This document shows positions 54,701 to 64,000 of a DNA stretch of 64,000 bases, one piece after another. The position numbers and the translations under genes are program-made. This stretch comes from Panorpa germanica. Taxonomy: Eukaryota; Arthropoda; Insecta; Mecoptera; Panorpidae. Location: assembly GCA_963678705.1 (NCBI GenBank), contig OY783214.1, positions 7,502,001 through 7,566,000 of the forward strand, given 5' to 3'. Numbering within the stretch: position 1 is the stretch's first letter; the number at the start of each line of letters is the position of its first letter. The notes under the pieces are model-generated. The model did no database searches and was not told the origin of the DNA. It saw nothing but the letters and a program-made list of their open reading frames with translations.

Positions 54701-56131
54701 ATTAAAAAAATATATAAAAGTATTAGTTTCAGTTTAAAATTTAGGGGCCCACTTTGTAACTGCTTACCTGACGTCTGTTACTTCCTGACGACTTTTCAGA
54801 GGCCTGTATTTTTTAAACTAAGCTATGTAAGTTTACACAAAACTTTAAGAAGACATTAAATAAAGCGCAAAATGAATCTCATACCTTCAAACTGGCATAA
54901 GTAGTCTAATTTGTAAATTATAGCGCTTTGAAAAATCGTCAGAAGGTAACAGACGTCATGTGTAAAAGAGATGCCGAATCAAACGTCACCGCGCTAGCAG
55001 CTGTTGAGGCAGCCATAAAGTTTTGACTTAATGACGTGGTCTACACGAGAAATAAATAAGATAACTTCTTGTATTTATATTATAAAATTAAGTTTGAGAT
55101 CCCATAACAAAAAGAAAAAAACAATATGATCATAATGAATAATAATTGATACATTGTTCCTCTTTTAATTTAATGCATAATAATTTGCGTAATCATTTTT
55201 CTTAATGACTAAGTAGTAATTAAAAGTATTTAATGAATGTTCTAGGACTCTGAATAAATTAAATGATAACACAACAAATATATGATTTTACATGTTAAGG
55301 CATTTTACACTTACACACTTTATTTCCTAGTTGCGCAATTTAGCAGTTGATTATCAGTCATACTTTGAAAATAACGCGAACTTTAGTTGATTTGCCGTAA
55401 GGAATATAAGGGTTACTTTATACTCGTATAACGCTCGCGTTATGTAAAATAAATGATACATCATAGTGTTGACTACCTACAGGTACTGTGTGTGAAATTA
55501 AATGTTAATACCATTTACGGGTACTAAACTAAAAGCATCAAGAAAATCCTATTTATATTTATGTACAATATTGATTATATTCATATTAGGTACATTACAT
55601 TTGAAACAAAACTTGTGTTTCAATAACAAACTTATCTTTCGGAATAATATTTTTGCAACGCTTTTTGTGTTTACTGTTTAAATAATATTTATATTTAGTT
55701 AAATATATTTTCCATACATATAACTTCATTGTATTGATTTGATTTAGCAGTTGGTATATTAGTGTTAGTGACTCTAATCTAATGCTAGGACCACACATGC
55801 GTGTTCGTGTACGAATGGCCAAAGCGAATGTACGTACGTCAGGTTAATTCGTACACAATGTTTCTCTTAGCTTTTTGAAAGAGTTTGACATCGTTTTAGA
55901 TATAATTATTTATTTTAATAGCTTTTATTAGAATTTAAGCACGAATTTAATAAATATTAAAATTAATCGCAAAGAATAATCGCATTAAAGAAGAAATTCT
56001 ATCAGCACTGTTTAAAATTTATTAAGAAGAAAATAACGTATTTATTTTTTACGTCAGCATCGAACATCTTAAGTAACAGAGGTTTTCTGGAGAGGTAGTT
56101 TTACAAATATTTTCTGCAAAAATTAGAAGTG
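54701..56131. other. Upstream region of desaturase B
   Basis: 1.4 kb before the desaturase B start codon. No clear TATA box or initiator could be picked. A weak acceptor-like TTAG lies 5 nt before the ATG, so a 5' untranslated exon further upstream is possible. Confidence 0.3.
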
Positions 56132-56393
56132 ATGCCGCCTTACGAATTTAGCAATTCTACAACATTTCCTAATCAGATGACAATAAAAAATGAGCCTGAC
56201 TACAACACTAGGGAGCATAATAAAACAGAAAATGTGGAGATCATTAATAATAATCTAGAGGAAGACGCTCAAAAGATGAACAAACTACACATTGTTTGGC
56301 TAAATGTTTTTATATTCTTATATCTACATCTCGGATGTCTCTATGGAATGTATTTAGTTTTAACGAAGGCAAAGATAATCACATTTATTTACA
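56132..56393 (+). CDS. Desaturase B coding exon 1
   Basis: 262 nt. N-terminus and first membrane segment (VWLNVFIFLYLHLGCLYGMY). Donor GTAAGT, phase 1, the same relative position as in desaturase A. Confidence 0.94.
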
Positions 56394-58183
56394 GTAAGTA
56401 CAACAATTTTTCAGTTTTATTTTATAAATGAATTGAAATTTAATTTCATGATCTCAATGTTTAAGCAATGTTTACAATTTGGGCCGGTGGACTTGGAGTT
56501 ACAGCTGGAGCACATCGCTTATGGGCGCACAAAGCTTACAAAGCTAATTTTTATTTAAAAGTTATATTAGTTGTTTTGCAAACAATGGCATTTCAAAATC
56601 ATATCTTTGAATGGGTTCGGGATCACAGGTATATCTCTTAAAAAAAAGTCTAAAGTAAACTATAGTTTAAATTGCGAGAGTTCGGCGGCGATTTATTCCA
56701 AAAACAAGTTGTGCCGTGTAAACCTACGATACAATTGAAAAGCACTCTCTTACTAATTTTCATATAATGAAGAGAGGAACTAATAATATGAATTTTTCCA
56801 CTATATCGCAGATGTATAGAGCTTCTATTACCGTTTTTCAGAATGAGCCATCACTGAACTCTCGTAATTTAAGCTATACCTCTTTAATTTATATTCAACC
56901 ACTTTAAAAATAACGCAAACGCTAGCTGTTACTTTTGTTATAATAATAATTTACGTTTATGTAGCAGATACGTTTAGATATTGTTTTGTCTCATAGGGCA
57001 CACCATAAATTTACTGATACAAATGCTGACCCCCATAACGCAAAGCGAGGTTTCTTCTTCTCCCATATGGGGTGGTTGATGGTCAAGAAACATAAAGATG
57101 TCAAAGTTAAAGGAGGCACTGTAGACATGAGTGATCTTAAACGTGACCCAGTAGTGATGTTTCAAAAGAAGTAAGAGCAAAAAATATACATAGCGCCGAT
57201 TTTTCAATAGTAACTTAACTAAATAACTGCACCTAAAACTAAGCTTAAGCTTAGGTTAAATGTTACACTATGAACTTGTAATTAATTTCTTCTTGTAGAT
57301 ATTATTTATGGCTTATGCCTCTCGCATTCGCTGTCCCAGCTTCGATACCATATTTTCTATGGAATGAACCCTTCTATGTAGCTTTCCATGTGTCAGCCGT
57401 CATGCGTTATGTATGCACCCTTAATGCAACTTGGTTAGTTAACAGTGCAGCACACATTTGGGGATACAAACCCTACGACAAGTAAGTGAATTAATGGGCT
57501 TGTAAACCATGATTTAATTTCTATAAAACTGAATGCTATCATAACCTCAAATAACTGTTGAATTTTTAAAATTTGCTGAACTCCATTTTTGAGATGGAAA
57601 GAACACTATAATCTTCTTAAAAGCAAGAAACGTTAAATCTTAAACGACTCCTAAAAAATGAGTTCACAAGCGCATTGAAAAATTGTCTCTGTTCATAGTT
57701 TTGATTCATATCTCAGTTTTCCATATTATATTTTGTTAGGAACATAAGTCCAACAGATAGTGTGGCTGTAGGAATTGCAGCCCTTGGCGAAGGTTGGCAT
57801 AATTATCATCACGTCTTTCCTTGGGATTATAAAGCAGGAGAGCTAGGAAATTACGAAACAAATGTAACTACCGGCTTTATTGACATCTTCGCTAAAATAG
57901 GTACAGAATTAGATATTACCATTTAATCTATTTATTATTTACATGTAAATTTTATTAAGTATTTAAGATGAGATTTATATTTCTGTAAGGATGGGCTTAT
58001 GATCTCAAAACTGTTCCAATGGAGATGATAAAAAGGCGCGTCCAACGGACTGGCGATGGTTCACATCCTTTAAGCATTTTGGAAAATAATCATGACATGA
58101 TATGGGGCTGGGATGACAAGGATATGAGTCAAAAAGACAGGGATGAAGCTAAAATCACTCATGTCTTTCAAAATCAAAAATAA
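56132..58183 (+). CDS. Acyl-CoA desaturase B, six coding exons, 378 aa
   Basis: Membrane fatty-acyl-CoA desaturase, insect Delta9/Delta11-type superfamily. Coding exons are 56132-56393, 56466-56628, 56997-57170, 57299-57481, 57740-57900 and 57990-58183. Introns are GT-AG and short; the frame is kept throughout (1137 nt with stop). Histidine boxes are HRLWAH (104-109), HRAHH (141-145) and HNYHH (281-285), with N248/H252 (NSAAH) as further metal ligands. Other family blocks are VTAGAHRLW, FEWVRDHR, DPHNAKRGFFFSHMGWL, KNISPTDS, ALGEGWH, FPWDYKAGELGNY, RTGDGSH and IWGWDDKD. The start is the ATG at 56132; an in-frame GTG precedes it. The N-terminus is short, acidic/Asn-rich and unlike that of desaturase A. 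All residues for catalysis are present. Substrate and double-bond position are unknown; a housekeeping or pheromone role cannot be decided here. Confidence 0.96.
56466..56628 (+). CDS. Desaturase B coding exon 2 (first His box)
   Basis: 163 nt. Encodes GLGVTAGAHRLWAHKAYK through FQNHIFEWVRDHR. Acceptor TTAAG, donor GTATAT in phase 2, splitting the Arg codon of DHR. Desaturase A splits 32 nt earlier. Confidence 0.95.
56661..56878. mobile_element. MITE family 2 copy in desaturase B intron 2
   Basis: Imperfect terminal inverted repeats of about 23 bp (left AAATTGCGAGAGTTCGGCGG, right TGAACTCTCGTAATTTAAGC). It fills most of the 368-bp intron. Matches 50285-50505 at both ends. Confidence 0.8.
56997..57170 (+). 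CDS. Desaturase B coding exon 3 (second His box)
   Basis: 174 nt. Completes DHRAHHKFTDTNADPHNAKR and continues to DPVVMFQK. Acceptor CATAG, donor GTAAGA, phase 2. Confidence 0.95.
57299..57481 (+). CDS. Desaturase B coding exon 4
   Basis: 183 nt. Encodes YYLWLMPLAFAVPASIPYFL, then NSAAHIWGYKPYD. Acceptor TGTAG, donor GTAAGT, phase 2; position shared with desaturase A. Confidence 0.95.
57495..57675 (+). mobile_element. Diverged MITE family 1 copy in desaturase B intron 4
   Basis: Begins TGGGCTTGTAAACCATGATT then TAATTTCTATAAAACTG, and ends CTAAAAAATGAGTTCACAAG then CGCA. These are the family 1 ends, with a much shorter, unrelated-looking middle. Confidence 0.6.
57740..57900 (+). CDS. Desaturase B coding exon 5 (third His box)
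   Basis: 161 nt. Encodes NISPTDSVAVGIAALGEGWH, then NYHHVFPWDYKAGELGNY to FAKI. Acceptor TTAG, donor GTACAG, phase 1. It ends 15 nt earlier than the matching exon of desaturase A. Confidence 0.95.
57990..58183 (+). CDS. Desaturase B last coding exon
   Basis: 194 nt. Encodes GWAYDLKTVPMEMIKRRVQR, TGDGSHP, IWGWDDKDMS and a polar tail, stop TAA at 58181-58183. Acceptor TAAG. Confidence 0.95.
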
Positions 58184-58375
58184 TGTACAAAGTTCTGATG
58201 CAGCACAAACTAAACTTAACAGGTAGAATTAAAACAAAAGTATATAATTAATACATATGAATTTTAAGATGAATGACTATTAAAAACGGTTTTTGAACCC
58301 AAAATCATAAATATAGCATATACGTAACATCTATGTTTGAATATAATATTAATAAAAAGTGCAAGGTTGAAATAT
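58184..58375 (+). other. Desaturase B 3' UTR with candidate poly(A) signal
   Basis: AATAAA at 58351-58356, about 170 nt after the stop, is the first good signal. A later AATAAA lies near 58551. Confidence 0.5.
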
Positions 58376-61075
58376 ATAAAAAAAAATTGTTGTATAATAT
58401 CTTTAGTCTTCTTTATTCGATTTAAAAAAAAAATTGTTACCAAATATGTCACGAACTCTTCATTAAAATTTTATGGCATTTCCTTTTTATAAGTTATAAT
58501 TACTATAATATATATGTATATAATCCATGCGACAGTAATTTGTTATATAAAAATAAAATAAAAAGAACAGTGCAAATATTAAAAAGCAAACCACCAGTGC
58601 GGTGCAACAAGAGGCATGAGCTGTTTTCTGGTGAAGGGTTTATTTTTTGTCTCACCGGGTGATCATTTAAAAGAGCATCTCACCATCCGAACCCAACACT
58701 TCGACACTCGCAGCATCGTGAATATGTTGATAAATATTCGAGTTTTGAAAGTTCAATCGTTGTCTGATAGTACAGTTACACTCTCTCTTGACTTTGCCAA
58801 CTTCTTCGTGATTCAACCGAATTTCATTTTAAATCGTTCTTTCTTGGTTAATGTAGTATAACGTGTTTCTCATACGTTTTTGTGATAGATCCGGTAAATC
58901 GAAACTTCAGTGCAGTGATTAGAGTAATAAACAAGATTTGGGATCAATTCTAATTTCACAGTAAGTACTTTTCTTATTATATTAATTTATTATACTGTTC
59001 TTCTCACTTTCTCTAGTCTGTGAAGTCGGATAAAATACCCCAAATAGGATAGAAATGAAAATTTTAAAGTACGGAAAGGGATCGTTTAAAAACCCGCTAA
59101 AAATTTACTGTTAAAAATATTCTTAAACTTAATTAACAAATATATATTAAAATTTGAAATAGAAAATGTTTTATATATAAGTATACTTAACAGTGTGGAT
59201 ACTACATTTCCTCTTGTTAAGTTTAATATAATGCTGTTTCAATTTTGCCTAAACCCGTTTCATTTTATGATTTAATTATTGACTATTTCTCTACTTAGTA
59301 CAAGTTACATTTTTTATTTCAATTGTATCCAGTCACAATTTCGTAGTCTTCAGACCATAGTCGCTGCCATAGTCGTTAAAGATGAAATTTGTACACTCTA
59401 AATTAAAACATATTATTTATTTCAAATTTACCATACTTTTTTTTACTTTAATTAAATATTGCAATAGTGACACAAGTCAAGAAATGTAAGATGTGATAAA
59501 TGGTTTTTAACAAATTCTCAAGGTTTATACTTTAGAGGTTAATTTACTTGGTTTTACATAAGCCTATAGTATTTAAGATATTTTAAACAAAATTTTGTGA
59601 TATATATTACATAAAATTAAATAATGAATAATATTGAATTGGATGAGATTTTTTTAAAAGAAATACTAAGGTGATAGAGAAAATTTGGTAAAATATATTC
59701 AACAGATCTCACGAAAAGCTAAAATTATAATATTTGAGTTGTGTTACTAAGCACTCAGCAAGCATATAACATTTGTAACATTATTTTTGATTTAAAAGAT
59801 GATGAAAATATAACGAGCATGAAATATTAGAATAATAATACTAATAGAGTATTTGTCTTCCGTTTTACATAACGATAATTTTAATTACCATTTCCTAAAT
59901 GCAAATATATGTAATTAGTATGAATGTATGTATATGTTGGCAACTATTAAATGAATTAACAAAGGCCACACTTTAAAATACATTATACAAAATTAATGTA
60001 AAATTAATAATACATTTATAGTATTACATAATATATAAATACATGCACAAATTTTTCTTGCAGTATAATAACGAAACCAACGAAGCTAATTAACCTTGTC
60101 ACTTGAATATTTTGAAATTAAGTAAAAGATTTTGTAGAAAGTTGAAGACAATAAACCCACATTAATTTAAATACCGTTTTGTTACTGTGGTTGCTAAATT
60201 ACAGATAGTAAACTGTACTGTAAAGAGCACGTATGTTTTTTTGATACAAAACCAGAGCCGCATTTAGTTTTTAGAGGGCTCCAAATTGAAAAAATTGATG
60301 GAGCACTTTTATTATCAACTTTCTAATTTTTATAGTCCGACAAAAGTTTTGGGCGCTACCTTGTCCTTTTCAGTCTCTATTTACTCCGTTAAAGGGCTCC
60401 AAAGATTTATGACGTTAACCATGTTTACAACAGGTTTATATGTACTTATGGTACGCGTGTATATACAATTGAACATTAAAGATATTAAAAAATCATTTAG
60501 GTCAGAAGTTACATGCTTTACCAAACGTACTGAGAATAATGTCAGGTTGTCTGCTTCTCTTTAAACACGTTTGGTTGTTATGGCTATATCTTTAGATATG
60601 ATTAAAAATTCATTATTTAAAGTTCAATATTTTACATAAATATTGGGTTACGAAATGAAAGCAATATGGTGCAATATATTAATTTATAAAATTAACTTAT
60701 GTCCTCATGTCCAAGTTCTATAGAAATGTTCTCTATATATTGATAAAGTTATCTATATGGTCTTTATATGCTTTTTATTTTATTATAGTATTATATAGAA
60801 AAGAGTATCAATTAAAAGTGTAATTTAAAGGGACAGGTATATTAAACAGATAATACTAGATATTTTTAACTGAATTTCATAATAATCTTGAAACTTCTTA
60901 TTTTAAATTACAAATTAAAATAAAATCCTAAAGCTTAATGCACACTGCAGACAAAATTGGTTTTACACAGTCGAATAAAGATTTAAACAGCACTTTTTTA
61001 CATAGGGATATAAGAACTAAAACTAAAGATTTCTTATATCTCTATGCTTTTTTATAACTAATAAATTTTTTCTGC
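58376..61075. other. No gene recognised; one MITE scrap
   Basis: AT-rich DNA downstream of desaturase B. Frames at 58616-58861 and 60286-60564 have no recognised domain, splice sites or signals. 60697-60836 carries a faint family 1 MITE resemblance (TATATATTGATAAAGTTATC). Confidence 0.35.
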
Positions 61076-61200
61076 GACGGAATAGTGGCTAACAACGTTG
61101 ATGCTTGATAATAGATATCTGTTTGACATCTTTGGGTTTGATTCCAGAATAAGAACTCTATTTTATGGGTTTGGTTGTTGTCATTGAGTAAATATACATT
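61076..61200 (+). mobile_element. SINE head fragment
   Basis: Keeps the A-box-side AACAACGTTGATGCTTGA, the B-box-like GGGTTTGATTCC and TATTTTATGGGTTTGG. The tail block is missing, so it is truncated or decayed on the right. Confidence 0.55.
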
Positions 61201-64000
61201 TATTAGCTTATTTACTATGAATTACAGGTCATCTTGCAAAAATGCAGAACAAACATACAACATAAATGCAGAATATCATTACAGATTATACGATTATTAT
61301 TTAGGTAGAGAAAGGTACAAAAAGGATTCGTGGAATAAGCCACAAGTTGTAAAAATCGCCGTAACTTATCTTATCTTACCGTTGTTAAATATTCATATAA
61401 ATTACTACTAATATCTAGTACATTATATTTTAAAACACCTAATATTATACCTAGTTTTATGGTACCTGTAACTATTACATTCATTCTATTTTTATATTCG
61501 GAACTATTCTAATTTCCAAACTGACCATAATTCTATTTTCGTACTCTGAACATAGAACAACAATTCTAAATTCAAATTTATACTATATTTTATTCTAAAT
61601 TCATATTCAGTTTATATTCTAAATTAAACAAAATACAAAAATAAAAACAGACAGACTATATTTCTTTGATGAAGAAAAAACCTACTTAAAAAGCCTTTGT
61701 TAAAACAAGATCCATAACACCGTAAAAAATAGAGAAAAAGGTAGGACCCTATTCCAAGTTTTAATCGTCTCTATATGTTTTAATTGTCTGTTTTGAATAC
61801 TCAGACTGTCCATACAACGGTCAGAAAATTTGTTTGTAGGTTGTAACATGTATTTTCAATATTTCTCAGAAAGCAGTGTTTCTATAAATAAAAAGCAAAC
61901 ATATGATTGAATTATTAAACAAGATTTCACGGCAAAAAGATTTTTTGAATATTTAATTATTTGGGTTTTAACAAGATACTAATATATGTATGTGTGTGTG
62001 TGTTTCTGCTAGTGTATATGCTAAATTCCAAGTTGGACAATTTACTTATAATCCTTTAAACGAGTTTGGCTGATATCTTCGCTTTTATTTTATATTTAAT
62101 TATTTGTACGAGTATATATGCGTAATTTATTATTTTCTGTTTTCACAAAAAAGTTGACCGATGTCTTGGCCACCCCTGATATAAAATAAGTTACTTTATA
62201 AGATAAAAAATTTAGCAAGCGTTAACAATACCTTTATAAGATCGCATGTTGGTTTAAGCTGTACGATTATTTTCACATAATAATTAGTTATTGCCCTAAT
62301 TGAATATGTTTCACAACGCGCGTATTGAATTGTTTGGAAACAACCTGTTCGCAGACCTGTTTTGGTTCTGTACAACCAGATATATGATATATGATATTCT
62401 GTAGGATGGGGCAATATGCAATTTCGTACACCTCTCATTTTCTGCAATTAATAATGTATAGCACATAATAAAACATTCATTTTATTATAATTATAACAAA
62501 GTTATTTCAGTACCTTGGCAACAGGAAAATTGATTTTAGTCAGTTCTAAAGCTTTCTAAATTTTAGAAGAAATCGTTTTATTATATTGATATAAATGTTT
62601 TTATTATTTTATTTATTGTTTTACAAAACAATAAATTACAATGCGATGTTAGAAAAAAGATGTTCTTGTGTTACTTTCACCCGAGATAGCGAAGATTATT
62701 ATAGAGAGATCTTAAACTGTAAATCTATTAAGAATACCAATTGTTTCTGAATAATTTTGAAACTGAAGGTGACAAAAAATGCTTTTAAATCGAAGGCTCT
62801 AGACCAGACATATTAAATGCAAATGGAAACAGGTTTAATAGAATATATAAATAACTTATCATTAAAATTTCTATAACACTTTAAATATTCTTAACAATAG
62901 AACTATTACAATATTTCATATAAGCGAAAGTTATTTTGAATGAAACTATTCAAGGTGAAATTTACTATAACTATAATTTCAAGTAGTTTAACTAATTGGT
63001 AATTATTAACTAAGCTGTTTTAATGGAAACCGGTTTTTATTCATCTAAACTTTAACACAAATGTTAATACATCATAAAATGCACACATGAAATTCATGTT
63101 AAATAATATTTCTTGAAAAGAAACTTGACATTGAATGGCGTTAAGAACAAATTCGTATTTTCTATTTATGATAAACTAAAAAAAGCGAATGTGTGTGTGA
63201 GTGAAAGTGAATGAATAATTACCTATGTTGGTTTCTATAGATTTATGATAGCTATATAGTCTTTACTGGGATGGGCAACTTACCATAAAAATGTACGCTG
63301 TAAACTTTAAAAAAATGGTAGAACAAAACTTTAGCCTATTTCTTAAATATCAATTTTCATGACAAAAATTCACAGATTTTTATAAATATTAAATCGAATT
63401 GAATCAGGCTCGGTCCGTTTCGTACTCAAGATGCTGTCGCATTGGGCGCGAGGATTTAGGGAGCGGCAACTCTTCTCTACAAACATTGTTTCATATCGTA
63501 GTAATGTCGAAGAGCTTGATAACAATTTGAATAAGATTTTCGAAGCACGTTCTAAGCCACAGGTAGAAATATATATTTGGGTACGTACAGGAAAAGAAAT
63601 TTCGTATTTTAAAGCTTAAGTTTATTCTGAAATTTTCGTCTTAGAAACTTTTTTATCCATAAGTCACCCTAAACCGCCAAAAGTCGATTCCTATATTAAG
63701 TCGAGTTCTAGAATATCGTATTCGAATTTTATATGCTTCGAATCGAAATTGTTTGTAGGAGGATTCTGAAAAGGAGCGCCTACTGTTTACTGGGTTTGTT
63801 TTAAAATAACATAACCTAAAAGTTCAACGATGTTTGAGAACGTTAGCTAATGTTAAACCAACAAATATTATTCTGAATTATATTTAAACGATGAATTTTA
63901 TGCTCTATAACAAACTTGTCACAAGTATACATACGGTTCTACTAACATACGGTTCTATAACTAATAATATGCCCTTACGAGTTATCATTCATCCGCTTGC
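61201..64000. other. No gene recognised; orphan transposon ends
   Basis: AT-rich. The family 3 terminus TGTTTACTGGG ends at 63794, and a weaker TTTACTGGG lies near 63262. The partner terminus was not found for either. The 62-residue frame at 63431-63619 has no recognised family. Confidence 0.35.

Noticed and set aside
58616..58861. 81-residue frame downstream of desaturase B
   Set aside because: No recognisable family and no supporting signals; left as unassigned DNA.

Overview
The window looks like moth or butterfly (Lepidoptera) nuclear DNA. It is AT-rich, with GT-AG introns. It holds two acyl-CoA desaturase genes of the insect membrane-bound type and a dense mix of insect mobile elements: BEL/Pao LTR elements, Jockey/R1-like LINE ends, tRNA-derived SINEs, short Helitrons ending in CTAG, and several MITE families. 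Assignment to Lepidoptera rests on recalled family resemblance of the desaturases and Helitrons; no search was run.

Layout. (1) 1533-23177, minus strand: desaturase A, six coding exons that join in frame to 388 residues with all three histidine boxes. Its first coding intron is about 17.4 kb and carries a complete BEL/Pao retrotransposon (7351-14078; LTRs identical by eye; 5-bp target duplication; one 1726-residue Gag-Pol frame), a Helitron, several MITEs, SINEs and LINE pieces. (2) 23190-56131: about 33 kb of intergenic DNA with no recognisable host gene. It holds a second BEL/Pao insertion (34143-37222, minus), internally deleted but with LTRs identical to each other and its own 5-bp target duplication, plus MITEs, Helitrons, SINEs, LINE ends, palindromic repeats and AT microsatellites. 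(3) 56132-58183, plus strand: desaturase B, six coding exons joining to 378 residues in only 2 kb, with two MITE-like insertions in its introns. (4) 58184-64000: the 3' UTR of B, then non-coding DNA with repeat scraps.

The two desaturases lie head-to-head (5' ends facing). Both should be ER-membrane di-iron enzymes that use O2 and electrons from cytochrome b5 to introduce a double bond into fatty acyl-CoA. Such enzymes serve membrane and storage lipid and, in some moths, sex pheromone synthesis. The sequence does not show regiospecificity. They share three intron positions but differ at two (by 32 and 15 nt), so they are not a recent duplicate pair.

No convincing new biological system was found. 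The most notable items are the probably recent full-length BEL element, its short derivative that still transposed recently, the two shifted intron positions between the desaturases, and several MITE families whose boundaries can be read directly.
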